DNA of 64,000 bases. Origin: Candidatus Eisenbacteria bacterium (GTDB taxonomy: Bacteria; Eisenbacteria; RBG-16-71-46). Position 1 is the stretch's first letter. Every line of letters starts with the position of its first letter. The stretch is from the NCBI GenBank assembly GCA_020847735.1, contig JADLBL010000020.1, forward strand, positions 195,632 to 259,631, read 5' to 3'. Under the pieces are notes generated by a model. The model saw nothing but the letters and a program-made list of their open reading frames with translations. It was not told the origin of the DNA and ran no database searches. Below are positions 1 through 9,026 of this stretch, piece after piece. The position numbers were made by a program, and so were the translations under genes.

Positions 1-1364
1 ACTACGGCAAGGACATCAACTGGCTCGACGAGTCCATCTGCTCGGGCAACGTCGCGCTGTGGGCGTGGGCGCTGAACGCCAACCGCGACCTCGACCCGCG
101 CTACGGCGTCGCGGCCGACTTCTGGCGCAACTGGCTCGAGACGCAGTTCCTCGCCAAGTGGTACGCGCGCGCCGGCGGCAACCCGCTGACCGCCTGGAAC
201 ACGCCGTACGCGGCGTTCTACAAGCCCGACACCGAACCGCGCTCGGCGAACTGGCGGCTCGCGCACTACCTGTGGAAGCTGACGGGCAACACCTTCTACC
301 GCGACCGCGAGAACCAGATCGTCGCCGAGTTGAGCGGCGCCAATCACGTGAACCCGGCGCGGCCGCAGGCGTTCCGCTGGACGAAGGAGACGGCCCCGAG
401 CTCCGTCAACTGGCAGCCCGTCAACTACGCCAACTACTACATGCGGGCGGTCCTCGAGATGAACCTCGAGGGCATGCCGTTCTACTCCGACCCCGTGAAC
501 ATGAAGAGCTTCGCCGCGGCGTTCCGCGATGTCGTGTACGCCTCGACGATGCCCGCGCGCACGACGATGACGGGCAACGTCAACGGCGACGGCTCGACCG
601 GCTACGCGCTCTACGCCTTCAACGGCTTCGCGGCGTGGGACTCGACCGGCTTCCTCATGAATCTCGCCGACGCGTCCATCACCGGGGCCGGCAACTACGC
701 GGGCGGCGGCACGTCGAAGGCGGCGCGCAACGACGTGCACATGTCCTCGTACGCGCTCATGGCGCTCAGCCCCATGGGGCCCACGGCCACGCTGGTGACG
801 CGTTTCCAGGCCGTCGCGCTGTCGGGCGGCGCGGTGCGGATCGAGTGGGAGCTGTCGGCGGACGGCGCCACGGTGTCCACGAACCTCTACCGGCTCGCGG
901 CCGACGGGGTCGAACGCGTCCGGCTCAACGACGCGCCGATCTCCGGCTCGGGCGATCACGAACTGGTGGACGGGGCGCCGGGCGACGCGCCGTCGCTGAC
1001 CTACGAACTGACCGAGGTCACCGAAAGCGGCGAGCGCGTGCTGCAGCGCCTGACGCTCGACCGGGGCACGACCTCGGGGCCCACGGCCGGGCTCGCGCTC
1101 GCGCCCAACGTGCCGAACCCGTTCGAGTCCACGACGCTGATCCAGTTCGACGTGCCGCGCGCCGACCGGGTCCGGGTCGCGATCCACGACAGCGCCGGCC
1201 GGCTGGTCCGTCTGCTCGAGGACGGCGACCTGCCCGCGGGCCGCTTCTCCCGCCTGTGGGACGGTCGCGACGCGCAGGGCCGGTCCGTGCCGAGCGGGCT
1301 CTACTTCTTCTCGGCCGAGTCCCGCAACCAGCGCGTCGTGCGGCGGGCGATCCGCGTGAAGTAA
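1..1364 (+). CDS. Secreted protein with FlgD/T9SS-like C-terminal domain (5' partial)
   Basis: The reading frame is open from the left edge (first full codon at base 3) to TAA at 1362-1364, so the N-terminus, any signal peptide and most of the protein lie outside the window. The visible 453 residues start in a Trp/Tyr/Asn-rich region (YGKDINWLDESICSG). They then pass through a region of beta-strand character to a C-terminal module of about 90 residues with the pattern NVPNPF..TT.I.FDVP, VAIHDSAGRLVR and GLYFFSAES. That module is typical of FlgD-Ig-like or type-IX-like sorting domains that end many exported proteins of FCB-group bacteria. The enzymatic or binding role is not recognisable. The related C-termini at 22553-24310 and 46875-48914 suggest a shared export or anchoring route. 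Confidence 0.8.
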   Translation, partial: YGKDINWLDESICSGNVALWAWALNANRDLDPRYGVAADFWRNWLETQFLAKWYARAGGNPLTAWNTPYAAFYKPDTEPRSANWRLAHYLWKLTGNTFYRDRENQIVAELSGANHVNPARPQAFRWTKETAPSSVNWQPVNYANYYMRAVLEMNLEGMPFYSDPVNMKSFAAAFRDVVYASTMPARTTMTGNVNGDGSTGYALYAFNGFAAWDSTGFLMNLADASITGAGNYAGGGTSKAARNDVHMSSYALMALSPMGPTATLVTRFQAVALSGGAVRIEWELSADGATVSTNLYRLAADGVERVRLNDAPISGSGDHELVDGAPGDAPSLTYELTEVTESGERVLQRLTLDRGTTSGPTAGLALAPNVPNPFESTTLIQFDVPRADRVRVAIHDSAGRLVRLLEDGDLPAGRFSRLWDGRDAQGRSVPSGLYFFSAESRNQRVVRRAIRVK

Positions 1365-1434
1365 GCCGCGCGGCCCGGCTCCGCATTCGCGGGGCCGGGC
1401 CGCGGGGGGCTACGCCCGCGGCGTGGTGCGCGAG

Positions 1435-1938
1435 CTACGAAGCCGGCTTCTCCGTGGGATAACCGTGGCTCGCCCAATCGCGTTCGAAGTCCTGCTCGAT
1501 CCACAGCGCCTTCACGTTCGTGAAGCCGGCCTCGCGCATCGCCGCGAAAGCCGCCTTCATGTTCGGGCAGTGCACCGCGGGGCAGCAGCCGCAGTAGATG
1601 ACGATGTCCCGGTCCTTCGGTTCGTCCTTGACCGCCGCGAGCATCGCGTCAATGCCCCGCGCTTCCGAAGCGGGTCCGACGTAGCGCGAGTTCGGAATCG
1701 CGCCCTGGCGGTAGAGCGCCGCGACGCCGACGTGCAGCAGAAGGGGCTTCGCCGCCGCGGAATCCGCCAGCTGCGCGGCGAGTTCGGCGGGCTGAACGAG
1801 GCGCGCGCCACCCCACGGGCCCGCCGGAGCTTCCGCGGCGGGGCCACCGGCGCGGCAGCCAGTGAGCAGGGCGATCGCCAGCAGGAGCGGGAGCGAAACC
1901 AGCGCGCGTACGCGCCGGACGGTGTTCGATCGGAGCAT
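1435..1938 (-). CDS. Rhodanese-like lipoprotein
   Basis: This 167-residue protein starts at ATG 1938. An AGGAAGGA ribosome site lies about 9 nt upstream, and the longer upstream reading frame has no such site. Residues 1-28 form a lipoprotein signal with the lipobox LLTGC, so the mature protein should be lipid-anchored on the periplasmic side. The remainder has a rhodanese-like fold: a helix-rich start (VQPAELAAQL), then DIVIYCGCCPAVHCPN in the place of the active-site loop, then a helix NMKAAFAAMREAGF and the closing strand VKALW. The Cys-rich loop (CGCC...C) is unusual, but the first Cys sits where the rhodanese nucleophile would be. Sulfur transfer or redox sensing is plausible; the substrate is unknown. 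It is a single gene, converging on the secreted-protein gene to its left. Confidence 0.75.
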   Translation of the reverse strand: MLRSNTVRRVRALVSLPLLLAIALLTGCRAGGPAAEAPAGPWGGARLVQPAELAAQLADSAAAKPLLLHVGVAALYRQGAIPNSRYVGPASEARGIDAMLAAVKDEPKDRDIVIYCGCCPAVHCPNMKAAFAAMREAGFTNVKALWIEQDFERDWASHGYPTEKPAS

Positions 1939-2305
1939 CGGAGGGTTCCTTCCTCGTGGTTCGGCGTCGGGCGGACGCCGCGGGTGATGTGTCTCAGCGC
2001 AGCATAGGCCGCCGCGAGGCGGGCCGCCACGCCCGCTACCGCACGCGACCCACATGGAGGGTTCGCGGCGGTGCACCAGCGGCGAATGCGCCGGGACGCG
2101 GACGCGACTTCATCCTGGGATCACGCCGGACGAGGCCGCGAGCGCGGGCACGACAACAGTGTGAGATCGCTCCGGACGAGCACGCCAGCGTCGCCATGAC
2201 CGCGGCGCGTTCGCGCGCGGAGCTTTGACGCCCCCAGTCCGCCGGGGTTACTCTCCCTGCCCGCCCGCGCGTCCCACACGCTCCGCGCGAGCACTTAACG
2301 TGGAT

Positions 2306-2380
2306 GGCGGCATAGCCAAGTGGTAAGGCGAGGGTCTGCAAAACCCTTATTCCCCGGTTCGAATCCGGGTGCCGCCTCCA
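2306..2380 (+). tRNA. tRNA-Cys (GCA)
   Basis: A complete cloverleaf can be folded. The acceptor stem GGCGGCA (2306-2312) pairs with TGCCGCC (2370-2376), the discriminator is T, and CCA is encoded. The anticodon loop CTGCAAA carries anticodon GCA, and the TTCGAAT loop (TTCGAATC) is standard. A D-loop of the short AGTGGTAA type is present. TAACGT at 2296-2301 and a TTGACG at 2225-2230 lie upstream as possible promoter parts. The 3' 32 bases are duplicated at 18997-19028, which makes this gene the insertion site of the island that follows. Confidence 0.96.
2349..2380 (+). repeat. attL: 3' end of tRNA-Cys
   Basis: These 32 bases, from the variable loop through the T-arm, acceptor strand and CCA, are repeated without mismatch at 18997-19028. 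The bases on either side of the two copies do not match. A tRNA 3' end duplicated at a distance is the usual footprint of tyrosine-integrase insertion. The copy at the intact tRNA is called attL here. Confidence 0.88.
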
Positions 2381-2594
2381 AATCTATGTGATGCAACGGT
2401 TTACGCTGCATTTGCCGCCATGCAGGCGAACGAAACCGAGCCCTGAACCGAGCAGTGTTGTAGCGAGAGATGGTGCTGTCGGCGCTCGCGAGAGCGCCCA
2501 CCTCGCCCGCGCCCAATGCCCGGATGAGCTTTCATTCGAGGGGACGAGCTGATCGCGCTGGCGTGGTCAAGCAAGTGCCACCTGGCGCTCGATC

Positions 2595-3782
2595 ATGTCC
2601 TCTCTCTCCTGGCTCGACACGTCATCGCGAGAACACCGTCGCGCCCTTGAGGCGATTCGCCTGCTCGCTGAGCCGGGCACGGTCGACGAGCTCGGGCTGG
2701 GGACGGTACGCGACTCGCTCGCCGATCAGCTGTTCCCGGGCACGAGCACGATCCAGACGCGCGCGCGCTACTTCCTCTTCATCCCGTGGACCTATCAGAT
2801 CGTCGAGCGTTCGCGGCGCGCGGACAGCGCGGCCAAGCTGGCGCGCGAGATCGCAGTTCGTCTCATCGACGCGATCGGCGACGTGCCGGGGAACATCGGA
2901 CGCGAGGCGCGCTCGAGGCTGCGCCGGCTTCCCAGCGCCATCTACTGGCAGGGGCTCGGGCGCCTGCGCATCCGTAGATTCGCCGGATCAGTGGACCGGC
3001 TGCATCGCGTCCTGGACGGGCAGGCACAGATGGTTCAGGCGCTGCTCGACGACAGCCGCGAGCCCATTCTGGGAGGGTACGAGGGCCACTGGCATCCGGG
3101 GCTTCCGCCCGCGCCGAAGGCATTCCCGCGCGACGTCACGCTCGACCTGACGGGCCGGGAAGCTGACTACCTGCGGGAGCGAATCGTGACGGCTGCTCCG
3201 AGCTCTGCCTTCGCACACTGGGTGCAGGCGGAGGCTCCCGATGACCAGGTGGGGTTCCCGTGGGATGCGCCGCGGGCCCGGTCGTTGCCGGTCGCCGCCC
3301 GCGATCTCCTCGAGCACGCGCGGTGTTTCTCCGAGCTCATGCTTGGAGCAGCGCTACTCTACAACCTGCTGCTCGCACAGAAGCGCGGGGACTCTGAACT
3401 CGAGGCGGACTACACGGGTCGGCTGGGCGAGTGGTCCGGCCAGATCGCACGCCGGCGCGCAGCCCATGATCGCTGGGAGCTTCGCGAGTTCTGGCAGCAC
3501 GTCCGAAACGGCAATCCGCGATTCCGGGATCGCACACGGGTCTTCATTGAGCAGTGGCATACCTTGGCGATGGCCGGGCCTGGGAGCGTTGCGCGCAGCG
3601 AGCGAGCACGCAGGCTGATTGCCGACCGTGAACAGGCCCTCAAGGGCCATCTGGCGCGCCTTTCGAATCCACGTCAGCTCGAACTCTGGCGAGGTGCCTC
3701 GGGCACCGGTCAGATGGACTACCGCTGGGGTGATCCGGTGCAGACCATGGTCCGCGAGATCCTCGAGGCGCTTGCCCAATGA
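2595..3782 (+). CDS. DUF6361-like protein of a PLD/helicase cassette
   Basis: This 395-residue soluble protein has an N-terminus that matches, from memory, the family called DUF6361: a WLD start followed by VDELGLGTVRDSLADQLFPGTST and then IQTRARYFLFIPW. The rest is helical and rich in Arg, with no catalytic motif I can name. Family members are usually found next to a PLD-like protein and a helicase, and that is the arrangement here. The next gene begins 7 nt after this stop and the helicase overlaps that one by 4 nt, so the three are almost certainly co-transcribed. No ribosome site precedes ATG 2595. A DNA- or effector-binding role within a defence complex is an inference only. Confidence 0.72.
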   Translation: MSSLSWLDTSSREHRRALEAIRLLAEPGTVDELGLGTVRDSLADQLFPGTSTIQTRARYFLFIPWTYQIVERSRRADSAAKLAREIAVRLIDAIGDVPGNIGREARSRLRRLPSAIYWQGLGRLRIRRFAGSVDRLHRVLDGQAQMVQALLDDSREPILGGYEGHWHPGLPPAPKAFPRDVTLDLTGREADYLRERIVTAAPSSAFAHWVQAEAPDDQVGFPWDAPRARSLPVAARDLLEHARCFSELMLGAALLYNLLLAQKRGDSELEADYTGRLGEWSGQIARRRAAHDRWELREFWQHVRNGNPRFRDRTRVFIEQWHTLAMAGPGSVARSERARRLIADREQALKGHLARLSNPRQLELWRGASGTGQMDYRWGDPVQTMVREILEALAQ

Positions 3783-3789
3783 GCCGCAC

Positions 3790-5619
3790 GTGCTGAGCCC
3801 GGACGATCGCGCGCAGTTGCTCGACGCGCTCAGGCCTCCCGAGGGCTATTCCCTGACGCGCGCAATCGCCACGAGCTATTCGCTCGACCTGCTCTCGCTG
3901 CTCACCGCTCCGCTCGCGTTCACGTTCTTCGATGCAGAGGATTCGGAAGGAATCCCTTCGCGTGACCCCGTGGCGCTCCTGCATGCCATCCGGTCCCACG
4001 CCGAACATCTCCACGTGTTCTGCCAACAGGGACGGATCGCGGTGCCGGCGCGGCACCAGCCGCTCTTCCAGCAGCTGGAGGGTTCGATCGTCGAGGTGCG
4101 CGCTCCTGGCAGCAGCGGCGTATTCCATCCCAAGCTTTGGGTGCTCCGATTCGCCAGCCACGATGCGCCCGTGCGCTATCGCGTGCTGGTCTCGAGTCGG
4201 AATCTGACTTTCGACCGCTCCTGGGACGTGTTGCTGACGCTTGAGGGTGCTGCGCAGCCGGGGCGCCACATTGCCGGCAACACGCCGCTCGCGGAGTTTG
4301 TGGCTGCGCTACCGAGGCTCGCAGCCCGCCCGGTGTCCGTCGACCTGCGGCGTACGGTGGCGGGAGTGGTCCGGGAACTGCGGACGGTCAGCTTCGAGAA
4401 GCCCCCCGGTTGCGATCGGTTCATCTTCCACCCGATCGGGCACAAGCCTGAGGCTCGGTGGCCGTTTCCGGCAAACGCGGACCGCGCGCTCGTCATCTCG
4501 CCGTTCGTCAATACGGGCTGCTTGAAACGTCTCGGCCAGATGACGGACCGGTTTTCGCTGATCGGGCGGTCAGAAGAACTCTCCGCACTGCCCCCAAGCG
4601 TCCTCAAGGAGGCCGAGGGCGTCTGGTCGCTGCGCCCTGAGCTGGATCTGCTCGAGGACGAGGTCGACGACACCACCGACGGCGCGAGCGCCCCGCCCGC
4701 GGGCCTCCACGCCAAGGTCTTCAGTCTGGAGCGGGGTATGGAGGCCAGCCTCTATGTTGGTTCCGCCAACGCGACGACGGCCGCCTTCGATCGGAACGTC
4801 GAGTTCCTTGTTGAGTTGCGAGGGGCGAGGCGGGACTTCGGTCACGACGCCCTGCTGGGTGACCAGCGGACGGGACTTCGATCGCTTCTGCAAGAGTTCA
4901 AGGCCGACGAACGTGACGAAGTCGACGAAGATCAGCGTCGTGCGGAAGCAGCGCTCGAGGATATCCGTGACCAGATTGCGCAATTGGGCCTGGTCGCCCG
5001 CTGCGAGCCCGACGGCGACGCGTTCAGGGTGACGTTGGCTTGCGCGAGCCACGGCCTGCTTCGGCCCAAGGTGGAAGCAGAAGTCGCCTGTCGGCCCATC
5101 ACGCTGCCCGAAGAGACCGGCGCGCGTCCGTTCGAGTTGGAGAGGGCAGAGCCCGCCCAATTCCATCTGTCCGCGCCGGCGCTGACGTCGTTCTTTGCGT
5201 TCACGATCAGGGTCAAGGTTCGAAGGGCGTCGGCCGCGCAGTCGTTCGTCTTTAACCTACCGCTGCAGGGAGAGCCGCCGGACCGTGCGGCCGAACTGCT
5301 CCGTCGGCTCCTCAAGAACCGCGAGCAGGTCCTGGCGTTGTTGCTCATGATGCTGTCGGGGGAGAACCTGGTCGCCGACGGACTCAGCGAACGCCTGGGA
5401 CTCGGTGGCGCAGCGGCCGAGGCCCTTGGCTTCGGGGGGGACGTCACGCTCTTCGAAGCACTTGTGCGCGCCCTGGACCGCGAGCCCGAGCGTCTGAAAG
5501 GTCTGGAACGGACCATTCGGGAGCTGAAGACCGGGGCCGCGGGCGAAGACCTCTTGCCCGAGGGGTTCGACGAGGTCTGGGGCCCGATTTGGGCGGCGCA
5601 TCAGGAGCTTCACGGATGA
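3790..5619 (+). CDS. Phospholipase-D-like nuclease (two HxK motifs)
   Basis: I place the start at GTG 3790, just after the preceding stop, giving 609 residues; the frame stays open upstream but overlaps the previous gene. Two PLD half-sites are visible: FHPKLW (His near residue 113) followed by SSRNLTFDRSWD, and GLHAKVF (His near residue 307) followed by GSANATTAAFDRNVEF. A two-HxK single chain forms one active site in PLD-superfamily nucleases and could cut DNA through a phosphohistidine intermediate. The C-terminal 250 residues are helical and charged, with an Asp/Glu-rich stretch near residues 375-400 (DERDEVDEDQRRAEA). Its TGA overlaps the helicase ATG (ATGA at 5616-5619). It probably acts as the nuclease partner of that helicase; which nucleic acid is cut cannot be read from the sequence. 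Confidence 0.78.
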   Translation: MLSPDDRAQLLDALRPPEGYSLTRAIATSYSLDLLSLLTAPLAFTFFDAEDSEGIPSRDPVALLHAIRSHAEHLHVFCQQGRIAVPARHQPLFQQLEGSIVEVRAPGSSGVFHPKLWVLRFASHDAPVRYRVLVSSRNLTFDRSWDVLLTLEGAAQPGRHIAGNTPLAEFVAALPRLAARPVSVDLRRTVAGVVRELRTVSFEKPPGCDRFIFHPIGHKPEARWPFPANADRALVISPFVNTGCLKRLGQMTDRFSLIGRSEELSALPPSVLKEAEGVWSLRPELDLLEDEVDDTTDGASAPPAGLHAKVFSLERGMEASLYVGSANATTAAFDRNVEFLVELRGARRDFGHDALLGDQRTGLRSLLQEFKADERDEVDEDQRRAEAALEDIRDQIAQLGLVARCEPDGDAFRVTLACASHGLLRPKVEAEVACRPITLPEETGARPFELERAEPAQFHLSAPALTSFFAFTIRVKVRRASAAQSFVFNLPLQGEPPDRAAELLRRLLKNREQVLALLLMMLSGENLVADGLSERLGLGGAAAEALGFGGDVTLFEALVRALDREPERLKGLERTIRELKTGAAGEDLLPEGFDEVWGPIWAAHQELHG

Positions 5620-8600
5620 GCCGCCAGCGGATTCCCGACACGCGCCAGGTGCTTGCTCAGCTCAAGAGCTTCCAGCGAGACACCGTGGACTACGTGTTCC
5701 GCCGCTTCTACACCGACCCTGAGACCACAGACCGGTTCCTCGTGGCAGACGAGGTCGGGCTCGGCAAGACGCTTGTCGCCCGCGGCGTCATCGCGCGAGC
5801 TATCGAGCACCTACGGGACAAGGTCCGGCGAATCGACATCGTTTACATCTGCTCGAACGCCGACATCGCACGCCAGAATGTGGGCCGGCTCCAGCTCGGC
5901 CGCGGGGCGGAGTTCATCAGGGCCACGCGGCTCACGATGATGGCGGTTGAGCTGAACAAGCTGCGCCGCAACCGAATCAACTACGTGTCCTTCACGCCGG
6001 CCACGTCTTTCGATCATGCCACGAGCCTCGGCCTTTGGAGCGGGCGCGTGCTGCTCTTCCTCATGCTGCGCAAAGCATGGGGAATCCGGAGCCGCGGCTC
6101 TCGCCGCCTGCTCGCCGGCAACGTGGACCCGCGGCGCTTCGTCCATCAGCTTAATGAGGCGAATCGCGATCCAGAGTTCCAGATCGACGAGAAGCTCGCC
6201 GCGCAGTTCCGAAAGGCCCTCATACGGCACGACCGGGGCGAAGTCACAGCCGGGCGTCGGCGACTCAAGGAACGATTCGGGACCCTGGCAAGGGCGATGG
6301 GAGGGCGGCTGCGGCGTTGGACCGAGGAAGAGCGCAGGGAGCGCAACAACATCGTGGGTACGTTGCGTGCCGTCCTTGCCGCCACCGGTGTGCGCGCCCT
6401 GCAACCGGACGTCATCATCCTGGACGAGTTTCAGCGCTTCAAGCACTTGCTGGACCCGCAGGACGATGCGGGCCGACTTGCCCACGAGCTCTTCACGTAC
6501 GGCGGCAGTCAGACGCGCGCCAAGGTACTTCTGCTCTCGGCGACGCCGTACAAGATGTACACACTGGCGCGTGAGACGGCCGACGACGATCACTACCGCG
6601 ACTTCCTCGAGACCATCAAATTCCTCGTTAACGACCCGGCGAAGCATGTGGGGTTCGAGCAGCTGCTGGCGGACTTCCGCGCAGGCCTCCTGCGGCTGGG
6701 CCAGGGCCAGGGCGGGGAGCTGCCACGACTCAAGCGCGCGTTGGAAGCCTCGCTTCGCAGGGTCATAGCACGTACCGAACGGCTGGCAGTGTCGGCGGAT
6801 CGCGACGGGATGCTCGCCCAGCTCCCCTCGCCGGCGATGGAGCTGCGCTCGCGAGACCTGCACGGGTACCTCGCGATGCAGCGGGTCGCGCGCGAGCTCC
6901 AGCAACCCGACACGATCGAGTACTGGAAGTCGGCGCCGTACCTGCTGAACTTCATGGACGAGTACAAGCTGAAGAAGGCATTCCACGAGCGCATTCGACG
7001 ACCGGCGCCGGAGCTCGCCGGCGCGCTCGCGGGAGGCTCCGCCGGCCTGCTGCCACTGAGGGAGATCAAACGCTACTCCGAGCTCGACGGCGCAAACCCG
7101 AGGCTGCGCTGGCTGCTTCGCGATGCGATCGACTCTGGCGGTTGGAGGCTCGCCTGGGTGCCTCCGTCGCTTCCGTACACGCGACTCGAGGGACCCTTCG
7201 GCGACCAAGGTGTCCATCGATTCACGAAGAAGTTGATCTTCTCGGCATGGCGAGTCGCTCCGCGGGCCACGGCGTCATTGCTGTCGTACGAGGTCGAACG
7301 GCGCACGATGCAGGCGTTGGACCCGGAGATCCGCAATCGACCCGCCGACCGCAAGCGCATGCGGGGCCTGCTGCGTTTCGCGCGAAGCGAAGGACGTCTG
7401 ACGGGGATGCCTGTACTGGCGCTGATCTACCCGTCGAGCGCGCTGGCGGAACTGGCCGATCCTCTGGAGTTCGCTGCCTCGCGAGCGAACGGCGAGCTCG
7501 GCACCCTCGACGAAGCCCTCTCCTGGGCTGCGGAGCGCATTGCGCCGAGGTTGCGCAAGCTGGGTAGCCCGGCGCGCAGCAAGGGCGACGAGGATCCGAA
7601 GTGGTACTGGGCGGCGCCGATCCTGATGGATCTCGACGAACGCGAGCAAGCTCTCCGCGCGTGGTGGGGTAGGCAGGACCTCACGGTGACTTGGAGCGGT
7701 GAACTAGTCGAGGACGAGGACGGCGATCGCACCGCCTGGCAGGACCACTTGGACGAAGTTCGAGAACTAATCGAGAACCCTGCCGACTTGGGGGCGCAGC
7801 CACGCGACCTGGCCCAGGTGCTCGCGAAGGTGGCGTTTGGGGCGCCGGGCGTAGCCGCATTCAGGGCGCTGGAACGGACCGACCGACGCGCAGACACCGG
7901 CGACCACGCGCTCCGTGACGCTTCCGCGCGCGTCGGGTGGGCCTTCAGATCCCTGTTCAACCAGCCCGAAGTGATGGCCCTGGTCCGCAGCCTGAACGTG
8001 GAGGAGCCCTACTGGCTGCGCGCCCTTGAGTACTCCGCAAGCGGTTGCATCCAGGCGGTTCTGGATGAGTACGTGCATGTCCTGCGCGACGCCCTGAGCA
8101 CCGCGAGCGACGCGCGGAAGAGTGGCCTCAGCCGGCTGAAAGACGAGATGTGCTCCGCGCTCGAGCTGCGGACGTCGTTGGTGAAGCCTGACGGCATCGT
8201 TGTGAATGGGGATCGCGTCTACCTGACCCCCCAGAACCTCCGCTGCCACTACGCGCTTCGCTACGGGGATGAGCCGCAGCAGGACGAGCGGCGTCCGGTG
8301 CGCGCCAGCCAGGTCAGGGCGGCATTCAACTCCCCGTTCCGCCCGTTCGTGCTGGTCAGCACCTCGGTTGGGCAGGAGGGCCTCGACTTCCACCCGTATT
8401 GCCACGCCGTCGTGCACTGGAACCTGCCCGCGAACCCGGTCGACCTCGAGCAGCGCGAGGGCCGGGTGCATCGCTACAAGAGTCATGCCGTGCGCCGCAA
8501 CGTCGCACTGCGCCACGCCGGCGCGCTCTCCCGCACACCGAGCGGCGATGTTTGGAAGCGGATGTTCGATGAGGCGGAAGCCCAGCGGGCGATCGGGGTG

Positions 8601-8858
8601 GGGGACCTCGTTCCCTACTGGGTGTACCCGGTCGAGGGTGGCGCGAAGATCGAGCGGCACGTCCCTGCGATGCCCCTGAGCCGCGAGCACTCCCGGATTG
8701 ACGACCTGCTTCGTTCCTTGGCGGTTTACCGGATGGTGTTCGGGCAGCCTCGGCAGGAAGATCTTCTGGCGTACCTGCGGGCGCACGTTCCGGAGCACGA
8801 GCTCGAGCGCTGCGCGCTGGAGTTGCGCATCGATCTGTCGCCGCCGGGGCGCAAGTAG
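5616..8858 (+). CDS. SF2 helicase/translocase of the DUF6361-PLD cassette
   Basis: The start is ATG 5616, inside the previous gene's last codons, with AGGAG 9 nt upstream; the product is 1,080 residues. The motor parts in order are: Walker A ADEVGLGKT (residues 44-52), motif II DEFQ (270-273) in place of DEAD/DEAH, motif III SATP (about 308), and a C-terminal RecA-like lobe. That lobe has STSVGQEGLDFHPYCHAVVHWNLP and motif VI DLEQREGRVHR (about residues 915-953). A long insertion separates the lobes, and about 110 residues follow them. This is a SNF2/Rad54-like dsDNA translocase layout. With the overlapping PLD gene it recalls the helicase-plus-PLD pairs of DISARM (DrmC) and Dpd (DpdJ/K), but the other genes of those systems are absent. 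Confidence 0.82.
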   Translation: MSRQRIPDTRQVLAQLKSFQRDTVDYVFRRFYTDPETTDRFLVADEVGLGKTLVARGVIARAIEHLRDKVRRIDIVYICSNADIARQNVGRLQLGRGAEFIRATRLTMMAVELNKLRRNRINYVSFTPATSFDHATSLGLWSGRVLLFLMLRKAWGIRSRGSRRLLAGNVDPRRFVHQLNEANRDPEFQIDEKLAAQFRKALIRHDRGEVTAGRRRLKERFGTLARAMGGRLRRWTEEERRERNNIVGTLRAVLAATGVRALQPDVIILDEFQRFKHLLDPQDDAGRLAHELFTYGGSQTRAKVLLLSATPYKMYTLARETADDDHYRDFLETIKFLVNDPAKHVGFEQLLADFRAGLLRLGQGQGGELPRLKRALEASLRRVIARTERLAVSADRDGMLAQLPSPAMELRSRDLHGYLAMQRVARELQQPDTIEYWKSAPYLLNFMDEYKLKKAFHERIRRPAPELAGALAGGSAGLLPLREIKRYSELDGANPRLRWLLRDAIDSGGWRLAWVPPSLPYTRLEGPFGDQGVHRFTKKLIFSAWRVAPRATASLLSYEVERRTMQALDPEIRNRPADRKRMRGLLRFARSEGRLTGMPVLALIYPSSALAELADPLEFAASRANGELGTLDEALSWAAERIAPRLRKLGSPARSKGDEDPKWYWAAPILMDLDEREQALRAWWGRQDLTVTWSGELVEDEDGDRTAWQDHLDEVRELIENPADLGAQPRDLAQVLAKVAFGAPGVAAFRALERTDRRADTGDHALRDASARVGWAFRSLFNQPEVMALVRSLNVEEPYWLRALEYSASGCIQAVLDEYVHVLRDALSTASDARKSGLSRLKDEMCSALELRTSLVKPDGIVVNGDRVYLTPQNLRCHYALRYGDEPQQDERRPVRASQVRAAFNSPFRPFVLVSTSVGQEGLDFHPYCHAVVHWNLPANPVDLEQREGRVHRYKSHAVRRNVALRHAGALSRTPSGDVWKRMFDEAEAQRAIGVGDLVPYWVYPVEGGAKIERHVPAMPLSREHSRIDDLLRSLAVYRMVFGQPRQEDLLAYLRAHVPEHELERCALELRIDLSPPGRK

Positions 8859-8991
8859 CCGCCTGCGAGTGGAGCGGCTTGAAGGAGCAGCGCAGATGCA
8901 CGACTACTTCACTTCACTTGAGCACCGGCTCGGACTTCTTCGCACGCGTCGCTCAGAGCCCCAATCCGGCCTCGGAGTATCCCACGGTCTA

Positions 8992-9020
8992 TTGACCGCC
9001 TCCAGTGCGAATCCTAGGGT
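8992..9020 (+). promoter_or_regulatory. Probable promoter for the TPR gene
   Basis: TTGACC (8992-8997), 17 bp, then TAGGGT (9015-9020). The ATG at 9027 lies only 6 nt beyond the -10, so the transcript would be leaderless. No ribosome site precedes this ATG, which fits. It would split the island into at least two transcription units. Confidence 0.5.
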
Positions 9021-9026
9021 GCCTCC

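Noticed and set aside
2595-8858. A DISARM or Dpd system
   Set aside because: Only the PLD and helicase components have counterparts; no DrmA/DrmB, methylase, DpdA or other required genes are present.
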